Position numbers and translations under genes: made by a program | Notes under the pieces: model-generated | Database searches by the model: none | What the model saw: the letters and a program-made list of their open reading frames with translations, nothing else | What the model was told of the DNA's origin: nothing | Part shown: in pieces, positions 1 to 8,560 of the stretch | Numbering within the stretch: the stretch's first letter is position 1 | How the letters are laid out: the number at the start of each line of letters is the position of its first letter | Source: Anaerococcus obesiensis ph10 | Lineage (GTDB): Bacteria; Bacillota; Clostridia; Tissierellales; Peptoniphilaceae | NCBI RefSeq assembly: GCF_000311745.1 | Contig: NZ_HE978531.1 | Location: 878,540-942,539 of the forward strand | Length of the DNA: 64,000 nt | Reading direction: 5' to 3'

Positions 1-67
1 TTTTTTTACCAGTGCATGATGTAAGTAAAAGCAAAGTAGAAATAAGCAACAATATTTTTTTTGCCAT
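1..67 (-). CDS. Lipoprotein N-terminus (partial, runs off the left edge)
   Basis: Only the first 22 codons are inside the window. They read as a classical lipoprotein signal: two lysines after the start (MAKK), a leucine-rich core, and a lipobox LLTSC whose cysteine is residue 18. An AAGGAG ribosome site lies about 7 bases before the ATG at 67. The gene follows the PstS-like gene in the same direction, about 150 bases downstream of it and beyond a strong terminator, so it is probably a separate unit. A second substrate-binding lipoprotein would fit this place, but nothing visible proves it; the function is unknown. Confidence 0.6.
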   Translation of the reverse strand, partial: MAKKILLLISTLLLLTSCTGKK

Positions 68-167
68 AAAAACTCCTTCTCATTTTCTTTACATAATAAT
101 ATTAAATCCTTGTATTGATTTGATAAATCTTATGTAAAATCTATGTAAAGTTTATAAAAAAATTCAA

Positions 168-206
168 AAAAATAAGCTCATAGGAATTTTACCTAAGAGC
201 CTATTT
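168..206 (-). terminator. Rho-independent terminator after the PstS-like gene
   Basis: On the minus strand a stem of about 15 pairs (AAATAGGCTCTTAGG with CCTATGAGCTTATTT, two or three mismatches) with a 7-base loop is followed by a run of T. It lies directly after the PstS-like stop codon at 214. Confidence 0.8.
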
Positions 207-213
207 GAAATTT

Positions 214-1167
214 TTATTTATTTATATTAGAGGTATTTTTAAGTTTGCCAGAAAAAATTTCTTTTAACTCATCTTTTGTTAAATCATTTATTTTAGAATC
301 TTCTTTGTTAACAATTACTGCAATTCCATCTTTTGCCAAAACTTCTACTTGAAGTTTATCTTTTTCATCATCTTTTAATTCTCTTGATGCCATAGCAATT
401 TGACTTACATCAGAAATTGTTGATTCAATTCCTGAAGATGATCCTGTTGATTGAATTTCTATATTTGCATCTGGATTTACATCTTTATATTTTTCTACAA
501 GTTTTTCCATAAGAGGAGTAACAGATGTAGAACCTGCAATTGTTAAATCTCCTTTGATTTTTTTGCCCTTGTAATCTTTTGCTTCAACTTTTATATATCC
601 TTCTTTTTCAACAATATCTTGAGCGTCTTTGCTCAAAACAAATGCCAAGAAGTCTTTTGCCAAATCGTCAAGTTTATCTTCTTTGAAAGCAAGATTAAAT
701 GGTCTTTGTAAAGTATAAGCTCCAGATTCAATATTTTCTTCTGTTGCTTCTGCTCCATCAACTTTTACTTTTTTTACATTATCATTTACACTTCCCAAAG
801 AAACATAACCAATTGCAGATGGATCTTGAGATACAGTTTGCATAACTCCATTTGTAGAATTTTGAACTACAGCCTCATCAGTTGTTAAATCTTTTTTCTC
901 TCCATCTTTTTCTTCTTCAAGACCAACAAGTTCAATAAAAGCTCCCCTTGTTCCTGAACCATCTTCTCTTGATACAACACTTATATCAAAATCTTCTTCA
1001 TTAGCTTTAGTATTTTCGCCTTCTTTTTTCTCACTTGCAGTACTTGCATTTTCAGTTGGATTTGATCCGTTTGATCCATCATTAGAATTATCCTTATTTC
1101 CACAAGCTGATAAAATCATTGATAAGGAAAGTGCCGCAACTATAATTTTTGAATTTTTAATTTTCAT
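214..1167 (-). CDS. pstS: PstS-like phosphate-binding lipoprotein with permuted halves
   Basis: This is a 317-residue secreted solute-binding lipoprotein of the phosphate ABC transporter (PstS) family. The start at 1167 was chosen because an AAAGGAGAAA site lies just before it; an in-frame ATG at 1197 lacks one. The signal peptide ends in a lipobox LSAC (C22), followed by a Ser/Asn/Glu-rich linker to about residue 58. The anion-binding motifs occur in reversed order compared with classical PstS: the usual C-terminal half (SREDGSGTR, residues 66-74; IGYVSLGS near 119) comes first, and the usual N-terminal half (TIAGSTSV, 209-216; STGSSSGI; ASRELKDDE; DGIAVIVNK; EIFSGK) comes last. I recall the same order in PstS-like proteins of other anaerobic Firmicutes. 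No pstCAB genes are in the window on this side. Confidence 0.85.
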   Translation of the reverse strand: MKIKNSKIIVAALSLSMILSACGNKDNSNDGSNGSNPTENASTASEKKEGENTKANEEDFDISVVSREDGSGTRGAFIELVGLEEEKDGEKKDLTTDEAVVQNSTNGVMQTVSQDPSAIGYVSLGSVNDNVKKVKVDGAEATEENIESGAYTLQRPFNLAFKEDKLDDLAKDFLAFVLSKDAQDIVEKEGYIKVEAKDYKGKKIKGDLTIAGSTSVTPLMEKLVEKYKDVNPDANIEIQSTGSSSGIESTISDVSQIAMASRELKDDEKDKLQVEVLAKDGIAVIVNKEDSKINDLTKDELKEIFSGKLKNTSNINK

Positions 1168-1269
1168 TATTTTCTCCTTTAATATTTGTAACTTCATTAT
1201 GAATAATAAATCCTTTTTGTTTTGAAATGATTAGGCAAATGTAAAATTTATGTTAATTATTTTAAAATC

Positions 1270-1297
1270 TTGTAATTAATATAAAAAACTATATAAT
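1270..1297 (+). promoter_or_regulatory. Probable sigma-A promoter of asnA
   Basis: TTGTAA at 1270-1275 and TATAAT at 1292-1297 are separated by 16 bases, about 37 bases before the asnA start. The match is good, but in DNA this AT-rich chance matches are frequent. Confidence 0.45.
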
Positions 1298-1333
1298 CTA
1301 ATAGTAAAAATAGAAAAAGAATTAGGAGAGAAT

Positions 1334-2347
1334 ATGCAAGAAATAAAAATACCAGAAAATTATCAAAGCGATAAAAATTTATATAAGACACAAATGTTAA
1401 TAAAAGAAATAAAAGATTTTTTCCAAATAAATTTATCAAATAATTTGAATTTAAAAAGAGTTTCAGCACCTTTATTTGTAGAAAATTCTACTGGTTTAAA
1501 TGATAACCTATCTGGTGTTGAGGAACCTGTTAAATTCACACTTCCTGAAGCAAATAATGAAAAAATGGAAATTGTTCACTCACTTGCAAAATGGAAAAGA
1601 TATGCTCTAAAAGAATATAATTTTGCAATGTATGAAGGACTTTACACTGACATGAACGCAATTAGAAGATGTGAAGTGCCAGATAATACTCACTCATTTT
1701 ATGTTGACCAATGGGATTGGGAAAAAGTAATTGAGCCTAGCGATAGAAATGTAGATTATTTAAAAGCAACAGTTATTACAATTTTTAATACCCTAAGAGC
1801 CCTAGACGAATATCTTTGTCATCTAATTCCAAAAAGAGTTAAATTGTTGCCAAATAATATAAAATTTATGACAAGCCAAGAATTAATAGATGAATTTCCA
1901 GAATGTAAAGACAGTAAGGAAAGAGAAAAAGCTGCTTGCAAAAAATATAAGGCAATATTTTTAATGCAAATTGGAAAAGTTTTATCAAATGGAGAAGTTC
2001 ACGATTTAAGATCTCCAGATTATGACGATTGGAATTTAAATGGAGATATTTTAGTTTACAATCCAGTTTTAGATGACCAATTAGAACTATCATCAATGGG
2101 AATAAGAGTTGATGCAAAAACACTAAAAGAACAATTAAAAATTTCTGATTGCGAAGAAAGATTAAATTATAAGTATCACAAATTACTTGTAAATAATGAA
2201 CTTCCACAAACAATAGGAGGTGGAATCGGTCAATCAAGACTTTGTATGTTCTTTTTACAAAAAGCCCACATTGGAGAAGTTCAAGTATCCTATTGGCCAG
2301 ATGAAATGAGAGAAGAATTAAAGAAAAATTCAGTTATATTATTATAA
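1334..2347 (+). CDS. asnA: Aspartate-ammonia ligase AsnA
   Basis: The 337-residue protein is full length for AsnA, which makes asparagine from aspartate, ammonia and ATP in the cytoplasm. It shows the class II aminoacyl-tRNA-synthetase-like fold of the family: VSAPLFVENSTGLNDNLSG near the N-terminus, the VHSLAKWKR segment, EGLYTDMNAIRR, and a C-terminal GGGIGQSRLCMFFL motif that resembles motif 3 of class II synthetases. An AGGAGAG site precedes the ATG. The gene stands alone, divergent from the PstS-like gene and convergent with recQ, with its own promoter and a shared terminator. I saw no T-box leader in the short upstream gap. Confidence 0.97.
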   Translation: MQEIKIPENYQSDKNLYKTQMLIKEIKDFFQINLSNNLNLKRVSAPLFVENSTGLNDNLSGVEEPVKFTLPEANNEKMEIVHSLAKWKRYALKEYNFAMYEGLYTDMNAIRRCEVPDNTHSFYVDQWDWEKVIEPSDRNVDYLKATVITIFNTLRALDEYLCHLIPKRVKLLPNNIKFMTSQELIDEFPECKDSKEREKAACKKYKAIFLMQIGKVLSNGEVHDLRSPDYDDWNLNGDILVYNPVLDDQLELSSMGIRVDAKTLKEQLKISDCEERLNYKYHKLLVNNELPQTIGGGIGQSRLCMFFLQKAHIGEVQVSYWPDEMREELKKNSVILL

Positions 2348-2350
2348 ATT

Positions 2351-2408
2351 AAAAAAAGGATTTTTATACCTAAGAGTTTTTGAATAGGTATTCTAATCCT
2401 TTTTTATT
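2351..2408. terminator. Bidirectional terminator between asnA and recQ
   Basis: An inverted repeat (AAAAAAGGAT...TATACCT with AGGTAT...ATCCTTTTTT) has A-runs on the left and T-runs on the right, so it can stop transcription of both convergent genes. It sits 3 bases after each stop codon. Confidence 0.8.
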
Positions 2409-2410
2409 TT

Positions 2411-4198
2411 TTAATTATCAAATTCTATAATTTTGCCAATAAACAAGTCCCCATATTGGCTTAATTTTTTTTCGCCTACTCCTTTTATTTTCAAAAAATC
2501 TCTTTCATTTTTTGGTTTTAATCTTGCCATATCTATTAAAGATGCGTCAGAGAAAACTATAAAAGGCGGAATATTTCTTTTTTTAGAAATTTCTAGCCTT
2601 AATTTTTTCAAATTATTAAATAAATCTATGTCATAATCAAAATTTCCATTAAATTTATCAATTTTTTCTTTTTTATTTTCTTCTTTCAAATCCCTAATAT
2701 AAACTTTCTTTTTAGAAAATAAAACTTCTTTTGATTTTTCATTTAATTTTAAAATTGGATATTTAAAACCAGAAACTTTTATATAACCATCTGCAATCAA
2801 AACTCCTATCAAATCCTTTATATATTTTGTATTATTTTCTTTCATCAAAGCAAAAGTTGATATATTTTTTAAATTTTTTTCTTTGGAATTTTTGTTATTT
2901 GACCCTTTCAAACAATCGACAATTGTAGAAATCCCATATCTTTGTCCTAACCTATAAATACAAGATAAAATTTTTTGACTATCAAGGCTTACGTCAATTT
3001 TTTCATAATCATCTAGGCAATTCGAACAATTATTACATTTTTCTTTTGCATCTTGACCAAAATATTCCAAAATAAATGCTCTCAAACACTTATTTGTATT
3101 TACATAATTTATTATTGTTTGAAGTTTTTCTAATTTTACCAATTGATAAGCTCTGTTAGAAGATTGAGAAATTAAATATTTATTTATAACTATATCTTGG
3201 GTTGAATAAAGTAAAATTGCATCAGATTTTTCGCCATCTCTTCCAGCTCTGCCCGCTTCTTGGTAATAAGATTCCATATCCTTTGGCATATTCATGTGAA
3301 TTACATATCTTACATCAGATTTATCAATTCCCATTCCAAAAGCATTTGTTGCAACAATTATATTTTTTCTGTCATAAATAAAATCTTCTTGATTTTTCTT
3401 TTTTTCCTTATCGCTTAGTCCTGCATGGTACAAAGTTACATTATAAGATAATTTTTTCAAATATTTATAAGAAGTTTCAACCCTTTTTCTAGTTGAGGCA
3501 TAAATTATTCCCGATAAATCTTTTTTATCTGATAAATAATTCGAAAGAAATGCCAATTTATCTTTTGGCTTTCTTACTTCAAACAAAAGATTTTCCCTAT
3601 CAAATCCTGTGACTTTTACAAAAGGATTAGATAATTTTAAATTATTTATTATATCTTCTCTAACTGATTTTGTAGCTGTTGCAGTGAAGGCTGCTATTTG
3701 TATTTTTTTATCAAACAAATCATAAATTTGGGGAATTAATTTATATGATGGTCTAAAATCATGTCCCCACTGAGAAATACAATGTGCCTCATCAACTGCT
3801 ATAAAAGAAATATTTAAATCTTCAATAAAATCGATGAAAAATTCATTTTCTAATCTTTCTGGGGAAATATATAAAATTTTTATTTCATTTCTTTTTATTT
3901 TTCTTAATGTTTGTGTATAAGTTTTAATATCTTGGCTTGAATTTATAAATTCTGCCTTAATTCCATTTTCTTTTAAAGAATCTACTTGATCTTTCATTAA
4001 AGAAATTAAAGGAGAAATCACAAGGCAAATTCCATCAAGCATTAATGCCGGAAGTTGATAGCAAATTGATTTGCCCCCACCTGTCGGCAAAACTCCCAAA
4101 ACGTCATTTCCTTTTAATATATTTTCAACTAATTCATCTTGCCCTTTTCTAAAAGAATCAAAACCAAAATATTTTTTTAAACTTTTTAAAATATCCAT
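2411..4198 (-). CDS. recQ: ATP-dependent DNA helicase RecQ
   Basis: This 595-residue 3'-5' superfamily 2 helicase acts in recombination and fork repair. Visible motifs in order are Walker A (PTGGGKSICYQLPAL, near residue 40), the DEAH box with the RecQ loop (AVDEAHCISQWGHDFRPS), TATA motif III (AFTATAT), motif VI (QEAGRAGRDG), a zinc-binding cluster (CLRAF...CNNCSNC, near 370-395), the winged-helix domain, and a single C-terminal HRDC domain (residues about 515-590, ending in a helix-hairpin-helix-like KIKGVGEKK). Length is normal for the family. The start has an AAAAGGTAGG site. It is transcribed alone, downstream of the DUF4097 gene and its terminator. Confidence 0.96.
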   Translation of the reverse strand: MDILKSLKKYFGFDSFRKGQDELVENILKGNDVLGVLPTGGGKSICYQLPALMLDGICLVISPLISLMKDQVDSLKENGIKAEFINSSQDIKTYTQTLRKIKRNEIKILYISPERLENEFFIDFIEDLNISFIAVDEAHCISQWGHDFRPSYKLIPQIYDLFDKKIQIAAFTATATKSVREDIINNLKLSNPFVKVTGFDRENLLFEVRKPKDKLAFLSNYLSDKKDLSGIIYASTRKRVETSYKYLKKLSYNVTLYHAGLSDKEKKKNQEDFIYDRKNIIVATNAFGMGIDKSDVRYVIHMNMPKDMESYYQEAGRAGRDGEKSDAILLYSTQDIVINKYLISQSSNRAYQLVKLEKLQTIINYVNTNKCLRAFILEYFGQDAKEKCNNCSNCLDDYEKIDVSLDSQKILSCIYRLGQRYGISTIVDCLKGSNNKNSKEKNLKNISTFALMKENNTKYIKDLIGVLIADGYIKVSGFKYPILKLNEKSKEVLFSKKKVYIRDLKEENKKEKIDKFNGNFDYDIDLFNNLKKLRLEISKKRNIPPFIVFSDASLIDMARLKPKNERDFLKIKGVGEKKLSQYGDLFIGKIIEFDN

Positions 4199-4213
4199 AT
4201 CCTACCTTTTACC

Positions 4214-4246
4214 TAAAAAAAATAATTAAGCCTAACACTTAATTAT
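4214..4246 (-). terminator. Terminator after the DUF4097 gene
   Basis: On the minus strand AATAATTAAG, a 7-base loop and CTTAATTATT are followed by a T-run. The 5' arm contains the stop codon of the repaired DUF4097 reading frame at 4239-4241, which supports that stop as the real gene end. Confidence 0.8.
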
Positions 4247-5238
4247 TTTCATCTTTATTATTTATATTGTCGTCATTTGAATTTGAAGATTCATTTGAAG
4301 ATTCATTTGAAGATTGCTCATCTGGCCCATCTATAAAATCTTCTTCATTTATTTGTTCTTTTTCATTTTGATTAAACAAAATATCTCCTATGTTTGTTTT
4401 AAGATTTAGGATTTTCTTTTTATTTTTCCGGTTTGGTATCCATCCAAAATATTTCTATAAGAAACATCTCCCAAAACAAAATTTCCTACATTTAATTTTG
4501 CATTAATATTAAAAGAATTTATCGGATCTTTAATTTTTATTTTTATATCTCCATTTTCTGTTTCCATTGATTCATTTGCCATAAGCTTGCAATCAGAAAT
4601 CAAAATATTTCCACTTGTTGTTGTCAAATTAGTATTTTTGATTTCAGATTTTTTTAGCATAATAGAGCCAGTTTTATTTTTAACTGCACCAGAAATTTTT
4701 GAATTTTCAAAAGAAATATTTCCGCTTTTTAAATCAAGATCCATATCTTTACATGAAAGCCCACTTATTTTTATATCTCCAGCACCAACTCTACCCTTGA
4801 TACTTTCTAGATATTTATTTTTTGGCAAAAAAATTCTAACAATTTGAATTTTATTTTTCATATAAAGTTCTCTTCCTTTTATATCAGAAGATAATTTTAA
4901 ATTACCATCTTTATACTTAGTTTTTACTTCATAGGAATAATCATCTTTATAAAGATTTGTATATTCTACGTAAGGGTTTGTAGAAGACTCTTGAATTCTT
5001 ACATCACAAGTATTCAAATCAAAATCAATTGATTTTAGATCATCAAGGTCAACTCTCATAATCTTTGATGAATTATAAGAATTTTCATTAATTTCTTTTG
5101 AAGACTTGCCTTCTTTACTAGCAAAATCTATATTTCTTGACAAAAAGAAAATTAAAGCCAAAACAATAAGGGCAAAAAAGCCTATAGCCATTTGCTTTTT
5201 ATCAAGTTTAAAGCTATTATTTTTTTATTTTTACTCAT
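4239..5238 (-). pseudogene. DUF4097-like envelope protein, frameshifted at both ends
   Basis: The central open stretch (4406-5191) codes for a transmembrane helix followed by a beta-strand repeat domain (GRVGAGDIKISG, LKSGNISF, KTGSIML, TTSGNILIS, ENGDIKI) typical of DUF4097 / putative adhesin proteins. It lacks a good start. An ATG with a GGGAGAG site lies at 5238, and adding one A to the A7 run at 5220-5226 joins it to the body as MSKNKKNNSFKLDKKQMAIG. At the other end, adding one A within 4411-4428 extends the protein by NLKTNIGDILFN and a hydrophilic tail with QSSNESSNESSNSNDD to a stop lying in the terminator. It follows truA by 21 bases. It could be a true pseudogene, a phase-variable gene, or a sequence error; the last is favoured. 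Confidence 0.7.
4279..4314. repeat. 12-bp tandem repeat coding for SSNE units
   Basis: The unit TCATTTGAAGAT occurs twice exactly (4291-4302, 4303-4314) with a degenerate third copy before them. In the repaired DUF4097 frame it encodes Asn-Glu-Ser-Ser repeats. A unit of 12 bases keeps the frame when copy number changes. Confidence 0.75.
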
Positions 5239-5259
5239 TTAACTCTCCCATAATAATAA

Positions 5260-6018
5260 CTAACTTTTTAAATTGCTATAGTCTATGCTATCAAGATAAA
5301 GCCCTCCAGCTTTTAAAGTTGGATTTGCTCTTCTTGTATTATTTTCATTAAAGTAATATTTAAAATCATCAAGGCTAATTTTCCCACGACTTAATTCAAT
5401 CAAAGAGCCAGCCATAATTCTAACTTGATTGTGAAGAAAACTTTCAGCCTTAAAATATAAATATAATCTATTTTCATTCAAAACAAAGTAGCAATCATCA
5501 ATTTTTCTTATTGTATTAATTATATCATTTTTTTCACTAAGCATAAAGGCTTTAAAATCATGTTCGCCCTTTAAAATTTCCATTCCTTGTCTAAGTTTAT
5601 CAAAATCAAGTTTGTAAGTTACCTGCTCCATATAATTTCTATAAATTGGATGGAGAATTTTATCAAGTGAAATAACATACTTATAGGTTTTTGTTTTTAC
5701 TGAAAATCTTGCATGAAAATTTTTGTCTACTTTTTTTGATTCAAGAGCTAAAATATCATCAGGTAAATATTTTTTAAGATGAAAATGAAATTTATCCGCC
5801 CTAATATTTTTGGCAGTCAAAAAATTTATATACATTTCGTTTGCGTGAACACCACTATCTGTTCTTCCACTAGCAATAATTCTATTTTCTTCTCCAGTAA
5901 CTTTCCTAATAGCATCTTCCAACTCTTTTTGTACTGTTCTTTTGTTTTTTTGAATTTGAAATCCTTCAAATAAAGACCCATCATACTGGATCTTTAATAA
6001 AATATTTTGAATTGTCAT
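5260..6018 (-). CDS. truA: tRNA pseudouridine(38-40) synthase TruA
   Basis: The 252-residue enzyme converts U38-U40 of the tRNA anticodon arm to pseudouridine. The catalytic aspartate is D54 in GRTDSGVHAN; the second family motif is the FLHNQVRIMAGSLIELSRGKIS segment near residue 200, and the N-terminal QYDGSLFEGFQ segment is typical. Its start overlaps the end of ecfT by 4 bases, and it is the last intact gene of the ecfA1-ecfA2-ecfT-truA unit, an arrangement common in Firmicutes. Confidence 0.96.
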   Translation of the reverse strand: MTIQNILLKIQYDGSLFEGFQIQKNKRTVQKELEDAIRKVTGEENRIIASGRTDSGVHANEMYINFLTAKNIRADKFHFHLKKYLPDDILALESKKVDKNFHARFSVKTKTYKYVISLDKILHPIYRNYMEQVTYKLDFDKLRQGMEILKGEHDFKAFMLSEKNDIINTIRKIDDCYFVLNENRLYLYFKAESFLHNQVRIMAGSLIELSRGKISLDDFKYYFNENNTRRANPTLKAGGLYLDSIDYSNLKS

Positions 6019-6809
6019 ATAAAAAATTTAATAATAACTATGCTACAAAATAAAATAAATAAAATCAAAACTAAACTATCAGTTTTTGTCATTTTTATTT
6101 CATTTAGCCTTGTTCTTTCTCTACCAATTCTATAAAGCCTTGCCTCCATTGCTGTTGCAAGATCATCACTTCTTTTAAATGAATTTATAAAAAGAGGAAC
6201 TAATAAGGGAATCATATTTTTTGCCCTGTTAATAATATTTCCAGATTCAAAATCTGCTCCTCTTGCCATTTGTGCCATTTTTATTCTTTGAGCTTCTTCA
6301 AATAAAGTCGGAATAAATCTTAGCGAAATTGAAACCATCATAGCAAGCTCTCCTGCCGGAAAACCAAATTTTTTTAAAGGCCCTAATAATTTTTCCAAAC
6401 CATCTGTTAATTCCATTGGAGAAGTTGTAAAAGTTAAAACTGAAGTTGATACAACTATCATTATAATTCTTACAAACATAAAAATAGTTTTATACAATCC
6501 CTCATAAGTTGCCGTTAAGGAAAAAATTGTAAAAAGTGTCCTTCCACTTGTTGTAAATAAATTTATAAGTCCAGTTATTAATAAAATCCATATCAAGGGC
6601 TTAATACTTTTTATAAGAGATTTTACGGGGATTTTCCCAATACTTACCATGGCAATTAATAAAATCACAAAAGGAATATACCCTACAAAACTTTCTACAA
6701 AAAATATTGTAATTATAAAAAGCAAAGATGCAATTAATTTTACTCTTGGATCAAGTCTATGAATAAATGTATCGTATGGCAAATATTGACCTATAGCTAT
6801 GTTACTCAT
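6015..6809 (-). CDS. ecfT: Energy-coupling factor transporter transmembrane protein EcfT
   Basis: This 264-residue integral membrane protein couples the two ATPases EcfA1/EcfA2 to substrate-binding S components for vitamins and metals. It has the expected N-terminal IGQYLPYDTFIHRLDPRVKL segment, several hydrophobic helices, and the cytoplasmic coupling motifs: AQMARGADFESG and, about 45 residues later, MEARLYRIGRERTR, each carrying the Ala-Arg-Gly/Leu type signature. It overlaps ecfA2 by 8 bases, indicating translational coupling. No S component gene lies next to it, as expected for a group II (shared) ECF module. Confidence 0.95.
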   Translation of the reverse strand: MSNIAIGQYLPYDTFIHRLDPRVKLIASLLFIITIFFVESFVGYIPFVILLIAMVSIGKIPVKSLIKSIKPLIWILLITGLINLFTTSGRTLFTIFSLTATYEGLYKTIFMFVRIIMIVVSTSVLTFTTSPMELTDGLEKLLGPLKKFGFPAGELAMMVSISLRFIPTLFEEAQRIKMAQMARGADFESGNIINRAKNMIPLLVPLFINSFKRSDDLATAMEARLYRIGRERTRLNEIKMTKTDSLVLILFILFCSIVIIKFFI

Positions 6810-7659
6810 TTTTAGCCTCCAAATACTTTTTTAATTCAATTACTGCATCTTCAACAGTATAAATATCATCTCTTACATTTTCGCCTCTTTCTTTTAAGGC
6901 TTTCATAAATTTTGTAACTTGAGGAATATCCAATCCTATCGACAATAAATCTGTTTTTGTAAAGGTGTCATAAGTTGATTTATCAGAAAATATTTCTCCC
7001 TTGTTCATAACAATAACTCTATCAACATATTTTGCCACATCTTCCATTGAATGCGAAACCAAAACAATTGTAAGTTCTGGGTCATTGTTATATAATTTTA
7101 AAATTTCTCCAAAAATATTATCTCGTCCCCTTGGATCAAGTCCTGCTGTAAGCTCATCTAAAACTAAAACTTTCGGATTCATAGAAATAATTCCGCAAAG
7201 AGCAACTCTTCTTTGTTGACCTCCAGATAATTCAAAGGGAGATTTTTCTGCTATAGTTTCATAATCAAGACCTACTGCTTCCATAGAATTTTTTACTCTT
7301 TTTTGAATTTCTTCATCAGAAAGCCCCATATTTTTTGGACCAAAGGCAATATCCTTTGCAACAGTTTCTTCAAACAACTGATTTTCTGGATATTGAAAAA
7401 CAAGACCAACCTTAAATCTTATATCTCTTCTTGTCTTTTTTTCTTTTGTATTAACTCCATCTACAAAAACATCTCCATTTGTAGGAATCAAAAGTCCATT
7501 TAAAAGTTGTACTAGAGTGGATTTCCCAGAACCAGTTTGTCCAATTAAACCAATTATTTCATGTTTATCAATCTCTAAATTTATATTTTTTAGAGCGTAG
7601 CTTTTTTCTTCTCTATCTTCATTATAAATATAATCGACATTTTTTAATTCAATTTTCAT
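6802..7659 (-). CDS. ecfA2: Energy-coupling factor ATPase EcfA2
   Basis: This 285-residue ABC ATPase is the second of the pair in the ECF module. It has Walker A GQTGSGKST, Q-loop VFQYPENQLFEETV, signature LSGGQQRR, Walker B VLVLDELTAGLDP (Leu replaces the usual Pro after DE) and the switch histidine in LVSHSMEDV. Assignment as EcfA2 rather than A1 rests on gene order (middle of the cluster) and on this Walker B variant. It overlaps both neighbours by a few bases. Confidence 0.93.
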   Translation of the reverse strand: MKIELKNVDYIYNEDREEKSYALKNINLEIDKHEIIGLIGQTGSGKSTLVQLLNGLLIPTNGDVFVDGVNTKEKKTRRDIRFKVGLVFQYPENQLFEETVAKDIAFGPKNMGLSDEEIQKRVKNSMEAVGLDYETIAEKSPFELSGGQQRRVALCGIISMNPKVLVLDELTAGLDPRGRDNIFGEILKLYNNDPELTIVLVSHSMEDVAKYVDRVIVMNKGEIFSDKSTYDTFTKTDLLSIGLDIPQVTKFMKALKERGENVRDDIYTVEDAVIELKKYLEAKNE

Positions 7660-8489
7660 ACTAGCTCCAAAAATTCTTCTATATTTAAGGGCAACTTATC
7701 AAAATTATAGCCTTCTTTTTCAAGCTCATAGGCAATTTCTGTCACTTGTGGAACTGTAAGTCCTAATTCTTTCATTTCTTTAACATTTGAAAAAACTTCC
7801 CTAGCACTTCCTTCAAGCTCTTTTCTCCCTTTGTTTAAAACAATAATCCTATCAGCAAGAGCTGCCTCTTCCATATAATGAGTAATATGGACAACTGTTT
7901 TTTTATATTTTTTATTTAAATCGTGTATTATATTCATAACATCGGCTCTACCTTTTGGATCAAGCATAGCTGTTGGTTCATCAAATATAATACAGTCTGA
8001 TAACATAGCTATAACTCCAGCTATAGAAACTCTTTGTTTTTGACCGCCTGAAAGCTCTGAAGGTGATTTTTTTATATAATCTTGCATACCTACAAGTTTT
8101 ATTGCCTCATCTACTCTTTGTCTTAATTCGGGATTTTTAATTTGCAAATTTTCAGGACCAAATGCAACTTCATTTTCTACAGTAGTTGCCACCATTTGAT
8201 TATCAGGATTTTGAAAAACCATAGAACATTTTTCCCTAATTTCCCAAATTTTTTTATCATCCTTTGTGTTCATTCCGCAAATTAAAATATCTCCACTTGT
8301 AGGAAATATTTGTCCATTCAAAAGCTTTGCCAAAGTTGATTTTCCTGATCCATTATGACCTAAAATAGCTACAAATTCTCCCTTATTAATTGACAAATCT
8401 AAATCATTTAAAGCTGCTGTGTATTCTACATTTTCATTTTCGTCTGAATTATTTTTATAAGAAAAATTTAAATTTTCAATTTTAATCAA
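7656..8489 (-). CDS. ecfA1: Energy-coupling factor ATPase EcfA1
   Basis: This 277-residue ABC ATPase is first of the ecfA1-ecfA2-ecfT-truA unit. Motifs are Walker A GHNGSGKST, Q-loop VFQNPDNQMVATTVENEVAFGPENL, signature LSGGQKQR, Walker B CIIFDEPTAMLDP and the switch histidine in HITHYMEEA. The Q-loop helix with DNQMVA and the following GPENL is characteristic of EcfA. A site resembling GGAAGAAA precedes the ATG. The promoter should lie in the 71-base gap behind the L,D-transpeptidase gene, or the unit may be transcribed with it. Confidence 0.93.
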   Translation of the reverse strand: MIKIENLNFSYKNNSDENENVEYTAALNDLDLSINKGEFVAILGHNGSGKSTLAKLLNGQIFPTSGDILICGMNTKDDKKIWEIREKCSMVFQNPDNQMVATTVENEVAFGPENLQIKNPELRQRVDEAIKLVGMQDYIKKSPSELSGGQKQRVSIAGVIAMLSDCIIFDEPTAMLDPKGRADVMNIIHDLNKKYKKTVVHITHYMEEAALADRIIVLNKGRKELEGSAREVFSNVKEMKELGLTVPQVTEIAYELEKEGYNFDKLPLNIEEFLELV

Positions 8490-8560
8490 TTTTTCTTCCT
8501 TTCAATACTTTTTTAAACATAAAAAGCGACTATCTAAAAATAGATAGCACTTTTTAAAAA

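Noticed and set aside
4279..4314. CRISPR-like repeats
   Set aside because: The units are 12 bases in direct tandem without spacers and encode a peptide repeat.
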